Shown here: one piece after another, positions 45,835-54,353 of the stretch
Layout of the letters: each line of letters begins with the position of its first letter
How positions within the stretch are numbered: the first letter of the stretch is position 1
Notes under the pieces: generated by a model
The model's database searches: none
Seen by the model: the letters and a program-made list of their open reading frames with translations, nothing else
Told to the model about the DNA's origin: nothing
Assembly: GCF_030345075.1 (NCBI RefSeq)
Contig: NZ_CP128361.1
Location: forward strand, 682,001 to 746,000
Length of the DNA stretch: 64,000 nucleotides
Direction: 5' to 3'
From: Solwaraspora sp. WMMA2065
GTDB lineage: Bacteria > Actinomycetota > Actinomycetes > Mycobacteriales > Micromonosporaceae
Made by a program: the position numbers and the translations under genes

Positions 45835-46617
45835 GTGACCATGGCCAAGGACGTGACGCACGAGCCGGCGAGCCGGTCGGAAAAGGCGATCCCGGGGCAC
45901 CGCCGGGATCCTGGGGTGCTCGGGGTGACCCGGGTCCAACCCGCGTACCAGCAGGTCGCCGACCAGTTGCGGGAGCGGATCCTGGACGGGTCGCTGACCG
46001 CGGGGGACCGGTTGCCGACCGAGGTCGAGCTGTCGGAGATCTTCGGGGTCAGCCGTAGCACGGTACGGGAGGCGTTGCGGGTGCTGGCGTCCAAGGATCT
46101 GATCCGCACCACCCGGGGAACCACCGGCGGCACCTTCGTGGCCCGGGTGCAGTTCGACCAGGTGAGCGAGTATCTGGAGATGAGCTTCGGGCTGATGTCC
46201 GGGGCCCGGGACATCACGTTGGACAACCTGCTGGAGGCGCGGGAGTGCCTGGAGGTGCCGGCGGCCGGGCTGGCCGCGCTGCGCCGCGCCGACGAACATC
46301 TGGTGCTGATGCGTCAAGCGGTGGAGCGGGAGAAGTCGACCCGGGCCCGCGGCCGCAAGTTCCGTGAGCACCGGACCTTCCACGGGGTGCTGGTCGAGGC
46401 GACCGGTAACCAGCTGCTCGGGGTGATGGCCGAGCCGGTCTTCCGGGTGCTGCAGGCGCGGACCGCCGACCGCGACATGCCCGCGGAGTACTGGAGCCAG
46501 ATCGACGCCGAACACACCGAGATCTGCGGCTATGTCGAGGCCGGTGATGTCGAGGGTGCGCAGGCGGCGATGCGGGCCCACCTGGGTACCGTCCGCCGGG
46601 CGTACGACGGACACTGA
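45835..46617 (+). CDS. GntR regulator, FadR subfamily (probable cluster regulator)
   Basis: A 260-residue DNA-binding protein. The winged helix is QQVADQLRERILDGSLTAGDRLPTEVELSEIFGVSRSTVREALRVLASKDLI, split here only for reading; the C-terminal FCD domain has DNLLEARECLEVPAAGLAA, EHRTFHGVLVEATGN and DAEHTEICGYVEAGD, giving the Asp/His ligands typical of metal- and acid-binding FCD domains. The start is GTG 45835 after GGAG, or ATG 45841. FadR-subfamily proteins bind GTNNNAC-type dyads, which fits the GTCWGAC sites in this cluster, and their ligand is usually the pathway acid or CoA ester. Confidence 0.92.
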   Translation: MTMAKDVTHEPASRSEKAIPGHRRDPGVLGVTRVQPAYQQVADQLRERILDGSLTAGDRLPTEVELSEIFGVSRSTVREALRVLASKDLIRTTRGTTGGTFVARVQFDQVSEYLEMSFGLMSGARDITLDNLLEARECLEVPAAGLAALRRADEHLVLMRQAVEREKSTRARGRKFREHRTFHGVLVEATGNQLLGVMAEPVFRVLQARTADRDMPAEYWSQIDAEHTEICGYVEAGDVEGAQAAMRAHLGTVRRAYDGH

Positions 46618-46655
46618 AGACAAACTCACAACTAAATACCTGATGTTTCGGAACT

Positions 46656-46692
46656 ACGCCCTGCTGTCGTGCTGAGCAGGGCGTTTTCGTTG
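46656..46692 (+). terminator. Intrinsic terminator after the GntR gene
   Basis: ACGCCCTGCT (46656-46665) pairs perfectly with AGCAGGGCGT (46675-46684), followed by TTTTCGTT. This classic stem plus T-run ends the importer-GntR operon and isolates the large operon downstream. Confidence 0.9.
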
Positions 46693-46713
46693 GCCTGGTT
46701 GAGTTGCTGGCCC

Positions 46714-46742
46714 TTGACTCGTAAAAGTCAGACAAATAAGCT
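46714..46742 (+). promoter_or_regulatory. Promoter with GTCAGAC operator for the 14-gene operon
   Basis: TTGACT (46714-46719) and TAAGCT (46737-46742) are 17 bases apart, with GTCAGAC at 46727-46733 in the spacer (context AAAAGTCAGACAAAT). This is the best-placed operator in the cluster. It lies about 30 bases past the GntR terminator and 36 before the next start. Confidence 0.6.
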
Positions 46743-46777
46743 GGTGGCAGTTCACGGGCGGGCGAGAGGATCGGTCG

Positions 46778-47311
46778 ATGTCGGTACGGCAGGGGTGGAC
46801 CGGACGCTTCTTTGAAGACTTTGGCGTCGGCGACGTCTATCAGCATCCCCTCGGGCGCACCGTGTCCGAGGCGGACAACACCTGGTTCACCCTGTTGACG
46901 ATGAACACCAGCCAGATGCACTTCAACACCGAGTACGCCGCCCGGTCGGAGTTCGAGCGGCCACTGGTCGTCTCCACCCTGACCCTGGCCATCGCGGTCG
47001 GGCAGAGCGTCACCGACCTCACCCAGAACGCCTTTGCCAACCTCGGCTGGAACGAGATCGTCCTGCCGCACCCGGTGTTCGCCGGCGACACCCTCTACAG
47101 TGAATCGTTGGTACTCGACAAGCGTGAATCCGGGTCCCGCCCGTACGCCGGGATCGTGACGGTCCGCACCCGCACCCTCAACCAGGACGGCGCACAGGTC
47201 TGCGCCTTCAAACGCACCTTCTACGTCTACAAGCGTGGCGCCAAGCAGGTCGAGGGAATCTTCCCGGCCGCCGCCACCCCGCTGTCGCTGGAGAACGAGG
47301 CGACCGGATGA
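46778..47311 (+). CDS. MaoC-like acyl-CoA hydratase (mesaconyl-CoA hydratase-like)
   Basis: A 177-residue hotdog protein. GRFFEDFGVGDVYQHPLGRTVSEADN and NTSQMHFNTEYAARSEFERPLV resemble mesaconyl/itaconyl-CoA hydratases and other MaoC enzymes; ENEIVLPHPVFAGDTLYSES-like wording is seen as NEIVLPHPVFAGDTLY. It would hydrate a branched or dicarboxylic enoyl-CoA. The ATG at 46778 is first in a 14-gene operon in which the genes overlap or lie within 26 bases. Its stop overlaps the LLM start. Confidence 0.85.
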   Translation: MSVRQGWTGRFFEDFGVGDVYQHPLGRTVSEADNTWFTLLTMNTSQMHFNTEYAARSEFERPLVVSTLTLAIAVGQSVTDLTQNAFANLGWNEIVLPHPVFAGDTLYSESLVLDKRESGSRPYAGIVTVRTRTLNQDGAQVCAFKRTFYVYKRGAKQVEGIFPAAATPLSLENEATG

Positions 47312-48345
47312 GCCTGCGCCTGACCTACCAGCCCTGGGGAGAGACCCTCGCCGAACTCGCCGCCGCCGGCCGTCGCGCCGAGCAGGCCGGCGCCGAGGTG
47401 CTCTGGGTCTCCGAACTGCACCGTAGCGCAACCGGCACCGCCGCCGCGCTGGCCGGCACCACCACGACCGCCCGGATCGGCACCTCGATCGTGCTGGCCT
47501 TCACCCGCAGCCCGATGATCACCGCCTTGGAGGCGCTCGACCTCGACGAGCTCTCCGATGGACGGTTCATCCTCGGCCTCGGCTCCGGCGTCCGGCGACT
47601 CAACGAGGACTGGCACCACGTCGACTTCGGCAAACCCGTCGCCCACCTGCGGGAGACCGTCCGCAACATCCGGCACTTCTGGGCCAACTGCGCCACCGGC
47701 GAACCGATGATGCTCGACGGCGAGTACGAGCCGATGCGCATCCGCGGCTACGAACGCCCGTTCCCGGTGCCGCCGGCCGGCATCCCGGTCTACCTGGCCG
47801 CGATGGGGCCGCTGATGACCCGGCTGGCCGGGCAGATCGGCGATGGCTGGATCAGCCACGAACTCTGCTCTCCGGCGTACCTGGCCGGGCAGATCCTGCC
47901 CGACCTGACCGCCGGCATCGACCGGGCCGGCCGGACCCGCGCCGACCTCGACGTCGTCGTCTCCGCCTGCTGCTCGGTCGCCGACGACCGGGCGTTGGCC
48001 CGCCGCCGCGCCGCCGGCCTGGTCGGCTTCTACGCCACCGTGCGCACCTACGCCGACTTCTTCGCCTTCCACGGCCTCGCCGACGACCAGCAACAGGTGA
48101 TCGACGCGTTCCGGGCCGGCGCCGGCGCCGACCACCTCGCCGACTCCGTCAGCGACCGGATGGTCGACACGCTGACCCTGGCGGGTGACCGCGCCGAGGT
48201 TGCCGAGCGGATCGCCGGGTACGCGGGCATCGCCGACTCGGTCAAGTTGAGTCCACCCACCCACGGGCTGCCCGCCGCCGAGACCCGAGCCGCCCAGGAC
48301 GAGATCATCGCGCTGATCGCCGAGCTGACGGGAGCCGCAGCATGA
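47308..48345 (+). CDS. LLM-class flavin-dependent oxidoreductase
   Basis: A 345-residue LLM protein of the F420-dependent (methylene-H4MPT reductase-like) branch. AGAEVLWVSELHRSATGTAAALAG, ARIGTSIVLAFTRSPMITALEALDLDELSDGRF and GIPVYLAAMGPLMTRLAGQIGDGW are typical. It may reduce or oxidise a CoA-bound intermediate or hydroxylate the substrate. It is clearly different from the second LLM at 44820, so two steps are likely. It overlaps both neighbours by four bases. Confidence 0.88.
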   Translation: MSLRLTYQPWGETLAELAAAGRRAEQAGAEVLWVSELHRSATGTAAALAGTTTTARIGTSIVLAFTRSPMITALEALDLDELSDGRFILGLGSGVRRLNEDWHHVDFGKPVAHLRETVRNIRHFWANCATGEPMMLDGEYEPMRIRGYERPFPVPPAGIPVYLAAMGPLMTRLAGQIGDGWISHELCSPAYLAGQILPDLTAGIDRAGRTRADLDVVVSACCSVADDRALARRRAAGLVGFYATVRTYADFFAFHGLADDQQQVIDAFRAGAGADHLADSVSDRMVDTLTLAGDRAEVAERIAGYAGIADSVKLSPPTHGLPAAETRAAQDEIIALIAELTGAAA

Positions 48346-49589
48346 CGCCGCTGGCCGACATCCGGATCATCGCCGTGGAGCAGTACGGCGCCGGCCCGTT
48401 CGGCACCGTACACCTGGCCGACCTCGGCGCCGAAGTGATCAAGATCGAGGATCCACGGGCCGGCGGCGACGTCGGCCGCTACGTGCCGCCGTACGCCGAG
48501 GACGAGGACTCGCTGTTCTTCGAGACGTTCAACCGCAACAAACGCAGCCTGTCACTGGACCTGACCACCGACGCCGGCCGCGAGGTGTTCGAGAAGCTCG
48601 TCGCCGTCGCCGACGTCGTCTACTCCAACCTGCGTGGCGACGTGCCGGAGAAGATGCGAATTCGCTACGACGACCTCAAGCACATCAACCCGCGGATCGT
48701 CTGCGTCTCGCTGACCGGCTTCGGGATGACCGGCCCGCGTCGGGCCGAACCCGGCTACGACTACATCCTGCAGGGACTCGCCGGCTGGATGGAGCTCACC
48801 GGTGAACCCGACGGACCACCGACCAAGTCCGGACTGTCCCTGGTCGACTACTCCGGCGGGTTCGTCGCCGCCATCTCGCTGCTCGCCGGGGTGCACGCCG
48901 CCCGCCGCGACGGCGTCGGCATGGACTGCGACGTCAGTCTCTACGACACCGCGATCTCGATGCTCACCTACCCGGCCACCTGGCATCTCAACGCCGGCTT
49001 CCAGCCGGCCCGCACCCACCACTCGGCGCACCCGTCGCTGGTGCCGTTCCAGGTCTTCCAGGCCAAGGATGGCTGGATGGTGGTCGGCTGTGCCAAGGAG
49101 AAGTTCTGGACCCGGCTCGCCGACGTCGTCGGCCACCCCGAATGGGCCGCCGCCGGATCGCCGTACGGGACCTTCGGCACCCGCCGCGACAACCGCGACG
49201 AGCTGCTCGCCGAACTGGAGCAGATCTTCCGGCAGCGCACCGTCGAGGAGTGGCTGACCCAGCTGTACGCTGCCGCGATCCCCTGCGGGCCGATCAACGA
49301 CGTGCCGGCGGCGCTGGCCGAGGAGCACACCGCCGCCCGGGACCTCGTGGTCACCACCGAACACCCCCGGTTCGGCACCGTGGCGCAGCTCGCCAGCCCG
49401 GTGCGGGTCGGCGCCGAACCGCCCGCGTACCGCCGCGCGCCGCAACGCAACGAGGACTTCGCCACCGTCACCGGCGACATCCTCGGGCTCGACCCGCAGA
49501 CCCTGGCCGAGTTGACCGCCGCCGGCGCGTTCGGCACCCCCCGTAGCCCCGGCCCGGCCGCCGCCGGTTCCGAGGACACCGCCCGATGA
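48342..49589 (+). CDS. CaiB/BaiF (family III) CoA-transferase
   Basis: A 415-residue CoA-transferase. IIAVEQYGAGPFGTVHLADLGAEVIKIEDP, FETFNRNKRSLSLDL and EPGYDYILQGLAGWM with the likely catalytic Asp are canonical. It would move CoA from a donor such as succinyl-CoA to the pathway acid. Known partners of family III transferases in the same type of operon are MaoC hydratases and CitE lyases, both present here. Ten bases separate it from the PrpD gene. Confidence 0.93.
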   Translation: MTPLADIRIIAVEQYGAGPFGTVHLADLGAEVIKIEDPRAGGDVGRYVPPYAEDEDSLFFETFNRNKRSLSLDLTTDAGREVFEKLVAVADVVYSNLRGDVPEKMRIRYDDLKHINPRIVCVSLTGFGMTGPRRAEPGYDYILQGLAGWMELTGEPDGPPTKSGLSLVDYSGGFVAAISLLAGVHAARRDGVGMDCDVSLYDTAISMLTYPATWHLNAGFQPARTHHSAHPSLVPFQVFQAKDGWMVVGCAKEKFWTRLADVVGHPEWAAAGSPYGTFGTRRDNRDELLAELEQIFRQRTVEEWLTQLYAAAIPCGPINDVPAALAEEHTAARDLVVTTEHPRFGTVAQLASPVRVGAEPPAYRRAPQRNEDFATVTGDILGLDPQTLAELTAAGAFGTPRSPGPAAAGSEDTAR

Positions 49590-49599
49590 CCGGCCCGCC

Positions 49600-50958
49600 A
49601 TGATCGCCGCAGCGCTCGCCGACTGGGCGACCGGACCGCTCGACCCGCCGGCGGCGGTCCGGCGGGCCGCGCTACGGCACCTGCTCGACGGCCTTGGCAC
49701 CGCCCTGGCCGGCCGGCGCGGCGGCACCGTCGACCCGGCGCTGCACGTCGCCCGCGACCTCGGCGGCCCACCGGAAGCCACCCTGCTCGGTGGCCGGGAC
49801 ACGATCGGTGCCCCCGCCGCCGCGCTGGCCGCCGGCGCCATGGTGCACGCGCTCGACTTCGACGACACCCACGCCGCCGGCCTGGTGCACGCCACCGCCG
49901 TGGTGCTGCCCGCCGCCTTCGCCGTCGGCGAGCAGGTCGGCGCCAGCGGCCGCGACGTACTGCACGCCGCCATCGCCGGGTACGAGACGGTCTGCCGGGT
50001 CGCCGCCGCCGCCCCGCACGGCTTCCACGCCCGCGGCCTGCACGCCACCATGGTCGCCGGGGTCTTCTCCAGCGCGCTGGTCACCGCCCGGCTGCTGCGG
50101 CTGGACGCCGCCCGCGCCACCGACGCGCTCGGCATCGCCGGCAGCCAGGCCGGCGGGCTGCTCGCCTTCCTGCACACCGGGGCGGCCACCAAACAACTGC
50201 ACCCCGGCTTCGCCTCGCACGCCGGCATCCTCGCCGCCCGGCTCGCCGCCGCCGGCGCGGCCGGCCCGGCGAACGTCTTCGACGGCCCGCACGGCGTCTT
50301 CGACGCCCTGGCCGCCGGCCCCGTCGACCCGGCGTCGATCATCGCCGGCCTCGGCCAACGCTGGGAAACCCTCCGGATCGGCATCAAGCCCTACCCGGCC
50401 TGCCAGCTGTCGCACGCCGCGATCGACGCCGCCCGCGCCGCCCGCCGCCAGCCCGGTTTTCCCGCCGACCCGGCCGCGATCGCCCGGATCGACGTCGACG
50501 TGCACCCCGACTCGGCACCCACGGTCTGCGGGCCCGGCCGGGACCTGACCCGGCCGGCCACCCCGTACGCGGCGAAGTTCTCGCTGCCGTGGAGCGTCGC
50601 CGCGACACTGCTCGACGGCGACCTGACCACCGCCAGCTACCGGCCCGACGTCATCGACCGCGCCGACGTGACCGCCCTCGCGGCCCGGCTGCACTGGCGG
50701 ATCGTCGCCACCGGTGGGCACGCCGCCGACGCCCCCGGTGCCGTCGTGGTCACCCTGGCCGACGGCACGACCGTACGCGGCGCGGTGCCGCGCAGCGGCG
50801 GCGGCCCGGACACCCCGCTGACCGACGACGAACTGGCCGCCAAGTTCCTCGGCAACGCCGGCCCGGCCGGCGCGCCCGTCGTCGACCTGCTGCGCCGCCT
50901 CGACGACCTCGACGACCTCGACCCGATCATGGCGGCGCTGGCCGCCGCCGGTGACTGA
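49600..50958 (+). CDS. MmgE/PrpD family protein
   Basis: A 452-residue member of the 2-methylcitrate dehydratase/aconitate decarboxylase/iminodisuccinate epimerase superfamily. ALDFDDTHAAGLVHATAVVLPAAFA holds the active-site Asp/His cluster, and IKPYPACQLSHAAIDAA is the second conserved segment. Superfamily members dehydrate or decarboxylate branched tricarboxylic or dicarboxylic acids such as cis-aconitate (giving itaconate). The exact reaction cannot be read. ATG 49600. Next to CoA-transferase and RidA genes. Confidence 0.88.
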   Translation: MIAAALADWATGPLDPPAAVRRAALRHLLDGLGTALAGRRGGTVDPALHVARDLGGPPEATLLGGRDTIGAPAAALAAGAMVHALDFDDTHAAGLVHATAVVLPAAFAVGEQVGASGRDVLHAAIAGYETVCRVAAAAPHGFHARGLHATMVAGVFSSALVTARLLRLDAARATDALGIAGSQAGGLLAFLHTGAATKQLHPGFASHAGILAARLAAAGAAGPANVFDGPHGVFDALAAGPVDPASIIAGLGQRWETLRIGIKPYPACQLSHAAIDAARAARRQPGFPADPAAIARIDVDVHPDSAPTVCGPGRDLTRPATPYAAKFSLPWSVAATLLDGDLTTASYRPDVIDRADVTALAARLHWRIVATGGHAADAPGAVVVTLADGTTVRGAVPRSGGGPDTPLTDDELAAKFLGNAGPAGAPVVDLLRRLDDLDDLDPIMAALAAAGD

Positions 50959-50972
50959 CCAGGGAGACGCCC

Positions 50973-52250
50973 GTGCCGCCCGCCGCGATCCGACCCGCCG
51001 ACTTCCCCTGGTTCCCGTACGACGGGTTCACCTTCTGCCTCGGGCTGGCCGACGGCGACGCCGCCTGGACCTCCGGGCACACCGCCGCCGCGCTCGACAC
51101 CACGCTCGGCAAGATGACCGTCGGCGGTGACCTGGCCACCCAGACCGCCACCGCGTACCGCAAGGTGCTGACCATCCTGGAAGCCGCCGGCTACGGACCG
51201 GCCGACGTCACCCGGGTGACCGAGAACGTCACCGTGGCCGGCCTCGACGACTACGCCGCCGCGGCCGCCGTGCGCGCCGAGGTGTTCGGCGAGCACCAGC
51301 CGGTGGTCCGTACCGTCGTGGTCGAGCGGCTGGTCCGCCGGGCCGCGCTGATCGAGATCGAACTGCACGCCGTCGTCGGCGGCGGCCAGTTGCTTGTCGC
51401 CAGCGAACCGCGAGCCGCCGGCAGCTGGGTGCCCTCACCGGTGCGCGGCGGCCACGACGGTGCCGTCTACCTGCCGACCATGCTGCCGGTCGACGCCACC
51501 GGCGAGGTGGTCCACCCGGGCGACTTCGTCAGCCAGTACGCGTACTGCCTGGACCGGGCGCAGGACCTGCTCGTCGCCGCCGGTCTGTCGCTCGACGCCG
51601 CCGTCACCACCTACGACTACTCCACCCCGGCGACCCGAGAGGTGTACCGCAGAACCCACCGGGTCCGCGCCGAACGGCTCGGCGGTGCCGGCGTCTACCC
51701 GGGAGCCGGTGGCATCCTGATGAGCCGGCTGCACCATCCCGATGCGCTGGTCGCGATCGACGTCACCGCGTCGCGGCATCCGCTGGAACTGGTCAACCCC
51801 GGCTGGTCGCGGTACGACTCGCTGACCTACGCCCCCGGGGTGAAGGCCGGCCGGACCCTGTACATGTCCGGTTTCGCCGCCCTGGACATGCGGACCCAGC
51901 AGGCACTGCACCCCGACGACATCGGCGCGCAGGCCGAGGTTACCTACGGGGCGATCCGTGAACTGCTCGACCACGCCGGGCTCGGCCCGCAGGACCTGGT
52001 GGAGACCACCGAATTCTGCGTCGCCTCGGCGATCGGCGACTACCGGGCGGTCGCCGGGGTACGCGAGCGGCTGCTCAGCCCGCCCTGGCCGGCGTCGACC
52101 GGGGCGATCTGCGCGGCGCTGCTGCGCCCCGAGTTCCTGCTGGAGGTCTTCCCGACCGCCGTCTACCCCGAGCCCGCCGACGAACCGGCCGAGCTGGCCG
52201 TCGACCGGGTCGAGCCCGCCGACGGGCCGAGCACCGCTGGAGGTAGCTGA
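50973..52250 (+). CDS. Three-domain RidA/YjgF-family protein
   Basis: A 425-residue protein made of three RidA-like domains in a row (about 20-135, 145-265 and 275-400). Each has the pattern of a strand pair followed by DVTRVTENV-, DAAVTTYDY- or DLVETTEFC-type helix. Single-domain RidA proteins hydrolyse enamine/imine intermediates and act as trimers, so this could be a covalent pseudo-trimer. The conserved Arg seems to be kept in only some domains. GTG 50973 follows AGGGAG. It suggests an amine- or imine-bearing intermediate. Confidence 0.82.
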   Translation: MPPAAIRPADFPWFPYDGFTFCLGLADGDAAWTSGHTAAALDTTLGKMTVGGDLATQTATAYRKVLTILEAAGYGPADVTRVTENVTVAGLDDYAAAAAVRAEVFGEHQPVVRTVVVERLVRRAALIEIELHAVVGGGQLLVASEPRAAGSWVPSPVRGGHDGAVYLPTMLPVDATGEVVHPGDFVSQYAYCLDRAQDLLVAAGLSLDAAVTTYDYSTPATREVYRRTHRVRAERLGGAGVYPGAGGILMSRLHHPDALVAIDVTASRHPLELVNPGWSRYDSLTYAPGVKAGRTLYMSGFAALDMRTQQALHPDDIGAQAEVTYGAIRELLDHAGLGPQDLVETTEFCVASAIGDYRAVAGVRERLLSPPWPASTGAICAALLRPEFLLEVFPTAVYPEPADEPAELAVDRVEPADGPSTAGGS

Positions 52251-52753
52251 TGGGTCTGCTCACCGACGAGCTGCGGGCGCTGCTCGGCACCCGCAAGGTC
52301 TACACCGCGCCGGAGGCGCTCGGCGCCGCCGCCGGGCGCTACTTCGCGATGGCGGTCGGCGACGACAATCCGATCTACCGCGACGGCGACTACGCCCGGG
52401 CGCACGGCCTGCCCGGGGTGACCGCCCCACCGACGCTGATCTGCGAGACCGGCCAGTACACCGGGCTGCCGATGGCCTCCGACGGCTACGCCGGCCACTC
52501 CTGGCACCTGGACGTGCCCGGCACCCGGCAGGTACGCGGCGGCAACACGTACACCTTCCACCGGCGGGTCCGTCCCGACGACGTGATCACCGCGACCTGG
52601 GAGATCCACGACCTGACCGAGAAACGCACCCGGGGCGGCGGCGACATGCTGGTCGTCGGCTCCCGGGCCACCTACACCAACCAGCACGGCGAACTGCTGG
52701 CGGTCAACGAGGAAACCATCATCCTGGTCGCGATGGGCGGTGATCCGACGTGA
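52250..52753 (+). CDS. FAS1-like/MaoC N-terminal-type dehydratase subunit
   Basis: A 167-residue hotdog protein of the N-terminal MaoC (FAS1-like dehydratase) type, which pairs with a second hotdog subunit. AAGRYFAMAVGDDNPIYRDGDYARAHGLPGVTAPPTL has the Asp/Asn and Ala-Pro-Pro features. The next gene encodes the likely partner, and the two overlap by four bases, so they probably form a heterodimeric hydratase like HadAB. The ATG shares one base with the previous stop. Confidence 0.85.
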   Translation: MGLLTDELRALLGTRKVYTAPEALGAAAGRYFAMAVGDDNPIYRDGDYARAHGLPGVTAPPTLICETGQYTGLPMASDGYAGHSWHLDVPGTRQVRGGNTYTFHRRVRPDDVITATWEIHDLTEKRTRGGGDMLVVGSRATYTNQHGELLAVNEETIILVAMGGDPT

Positions 52754-53199
52754 TCGCGCAGGTCGGTGACACCCTGCCGGGGCTGGAACGCACCATCGCC
52801 CTGGCCGACATGGTCGCCTACGCCGGCGCCACCTGGGACTGGTACCGGCTGCACTACGACCCGGAGTTCGTGGCGGCCGCCAAGGTGCCCGGCCCGGTCG
52901 TCGACGGCCAGGTCTTCGGCGCGCTCTTCGTCGAACTGGTACAGGACGCCTTCGGGCCGTACTGCTTCGTGCGGCAGCTCTCCTTCACCTTCCGCAACCT
53001 GATGTTCGCCGGTGAGACGGTGCGTTGCACAGGCACGGTGGTCAAGGTCGACGGCGACCGGATCGAGGTCGAACTGGCCGCCGTCATCGCCGCCAGCGAC
53101 TACGGCCCCGAACGTCCGGCGGCCCGGCCGGCCCGGGCTGTCGTCCTGCTCGGCACCGCCGACGGACCAGGCGCGGGCACCGCCGACGGTGTGCCGTGA
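52750..53199 (+). CDS. MaoC-like dehydratase subunit (partner of the preceding gene)
   Basis: A 149-residue hotdog protein. RTIALADMVAYAGATWDWYRLHYDPEFVAAAKVPGPVVDGQVFGAL matches the MaoC active-site region with DYxxxH spacing (WDWYRLHYD). FRNLMFAGETVRCTGTV is the second motif. It likely supplies the catalytic Asp/His to the heterodimer. GTG 52750 overlaps the upstream stop; its stop overlaps the thiolase start. Confidence 0.85.
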   Translation: MIAQVGDTLPGLERTIALADMVAYAGATWDWYRLHYDPEFVAAAKVPGPVVDGQVFGALFVELVQDAFGPYCFVRQLSFTFRNLMFAGETVRCTGTVVKVDGDRIEVELAAVIAASDYGPERPAARPARAVVLLGTADGPGAGTADGVP

Positions 53200-54353
53200 C
53201 CGGGCGGGACCGGGCGGCGGTGGCGATCGTCGGGGCGGCCGAATCCGACCTCGGGGTCACCACCGCGTCGACGCTGACCCTGCAGACCCAGGCGGTCACC
53301 CGGGCGTTGGCCGACGCCGGGCTCACCCTCGCCGACGTCGACGGGCTGGCCACCACCGGCATCTCCCGCTTCTCGACCACCGCGCTCGCCGACCACCTCG
53401 GGCTGCGGCCCCGCTGGGTCGACGCCAGCTTCGTCGGCGGCAGCGCCGCCGAGATGATGGTGGCCCGCGCCGTGCAGGCCATCGACGCCGGCCAGGCCAG
53501 CGTCGTGGTGGTCAGCTTTGCCTCCAACCAGCGGTCGGCACGGTCGCGCAGCCTGGCCGGGGTGATCGAGGAGCACACCCCGGAGGCGCAGTTCGAGACG
53601 CCGTACGCGCCGCTGTTCCCGATCTCCTACTACGCGATGGCCGCCCAGGCGTACCTGCACCGCTACGGCGGCAGCCCGGAGCAGCTGGCCGAGATCGCCG
53701 TCGCCGCCCGCGAATGGGCCCGGCTCAACCCGGCCGCCTACCGCCACGGTGCGCCGCCGCTGACCGTCGACGAGGTGCGGGCCGCCCCGACGGTCTGCAC
53801 CCCGCTGACCGTCGCCGACTGCTGCCTGGTCACCGACGGCGGCGGCGCGATCGTCCTGACCAGCGCGGACCGGGCCCGTGACCTGCGCCGGGTCCCGGTC
53901 GCGGTGCTCGGCTACGGCGAACGCTCCACCAACACGTCGATGACCGCCGCCGACGACATCCTGGACACCGGGGCCCGCGAGGCCGGCGCGGAGGCGTTCG
54001 CCCGGGCCGGGATCACCGCCGCCGACGTCGACGTGCTGCAGGTGTACGACTCGTTCACCATCACCGCCGCGCTCAGCGTCGAAGCTCTCGGTTTCTGCGG
54101 CGAGGGCGAGGTGCTCGACTACATCGCCGGCGGCCGGATCCGCCCCGGCGGTGACCTGCCGCTGGACACCTCCGGCGGCGGGTTGTCGTACTGCCACCCC
54201 GGCCAGTTCGGGGTGCTGCTGCTGGTCGAGGCGGTCCGCCAGCTGCGCGGCGAGGCCAGTGCCCGGCAGGTGCCGGGCGCGCGGATCGCCGTCGCGCACG
54301 GCACCGGCGCGATCCTGTCCACCCACGCCACCGTCGTGCTGGGGGTGTCGTGA
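53196..54353 (+). CDS. Thiolase-fold protein without the usual nucleophilic Cys (aldolase/SCP2-like)
   Basis: A 385-residue thiolase superfamily protein. The position of the usual nucleophile reads VGGSAAEMM (Ser83/Ala), with no Cys, whereas the C-terminal GGLSYCHPGQFG keeps a Cys and the His. It starts at GTG 53196. Together with the DUF35 protein next door this matches Ltp2/ChsH2-type pairs, where a Cys-less thiolase fold does a retro-aldol cleavage of a hydroxyacyl-CoA. It is thus more likely an aldolase than a thiolase. Overlaps the DUF35 gene. Confidence 0.85.
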   Translation: MTGRDRAAVAIVGAAESDLGVTTASTLTLQTQAVTRALADAGLTLADVDGLATTGISRFSTTALADHLGLRPRWVDASFVGGSAAEMMVARAVQAIDAGQASVVVVSFASNQRSARSRSLAGVIEEHTPEAQFETPYAPLFPISYYAMAAQAYLHRYGGSPEQLAEIAVAAREWARLNPAAYRHGAPPLTVDEVRAAPTVCTPLTVADCCLVTDGGGAIVLTSADRARDLRRVPVAVLGYGERSTNTSMTAADDILDTGAREAGAEAFARAGITAADVDVLQVYDSFTITAALSVEALGFCGEGEVLDYIAGGRIRPGGDLPLDTSGGGLSYCHPGQFGVLLLVEAVRQLRGEASARQVPGARIAVAHGTGAILSTHATVVLGVS

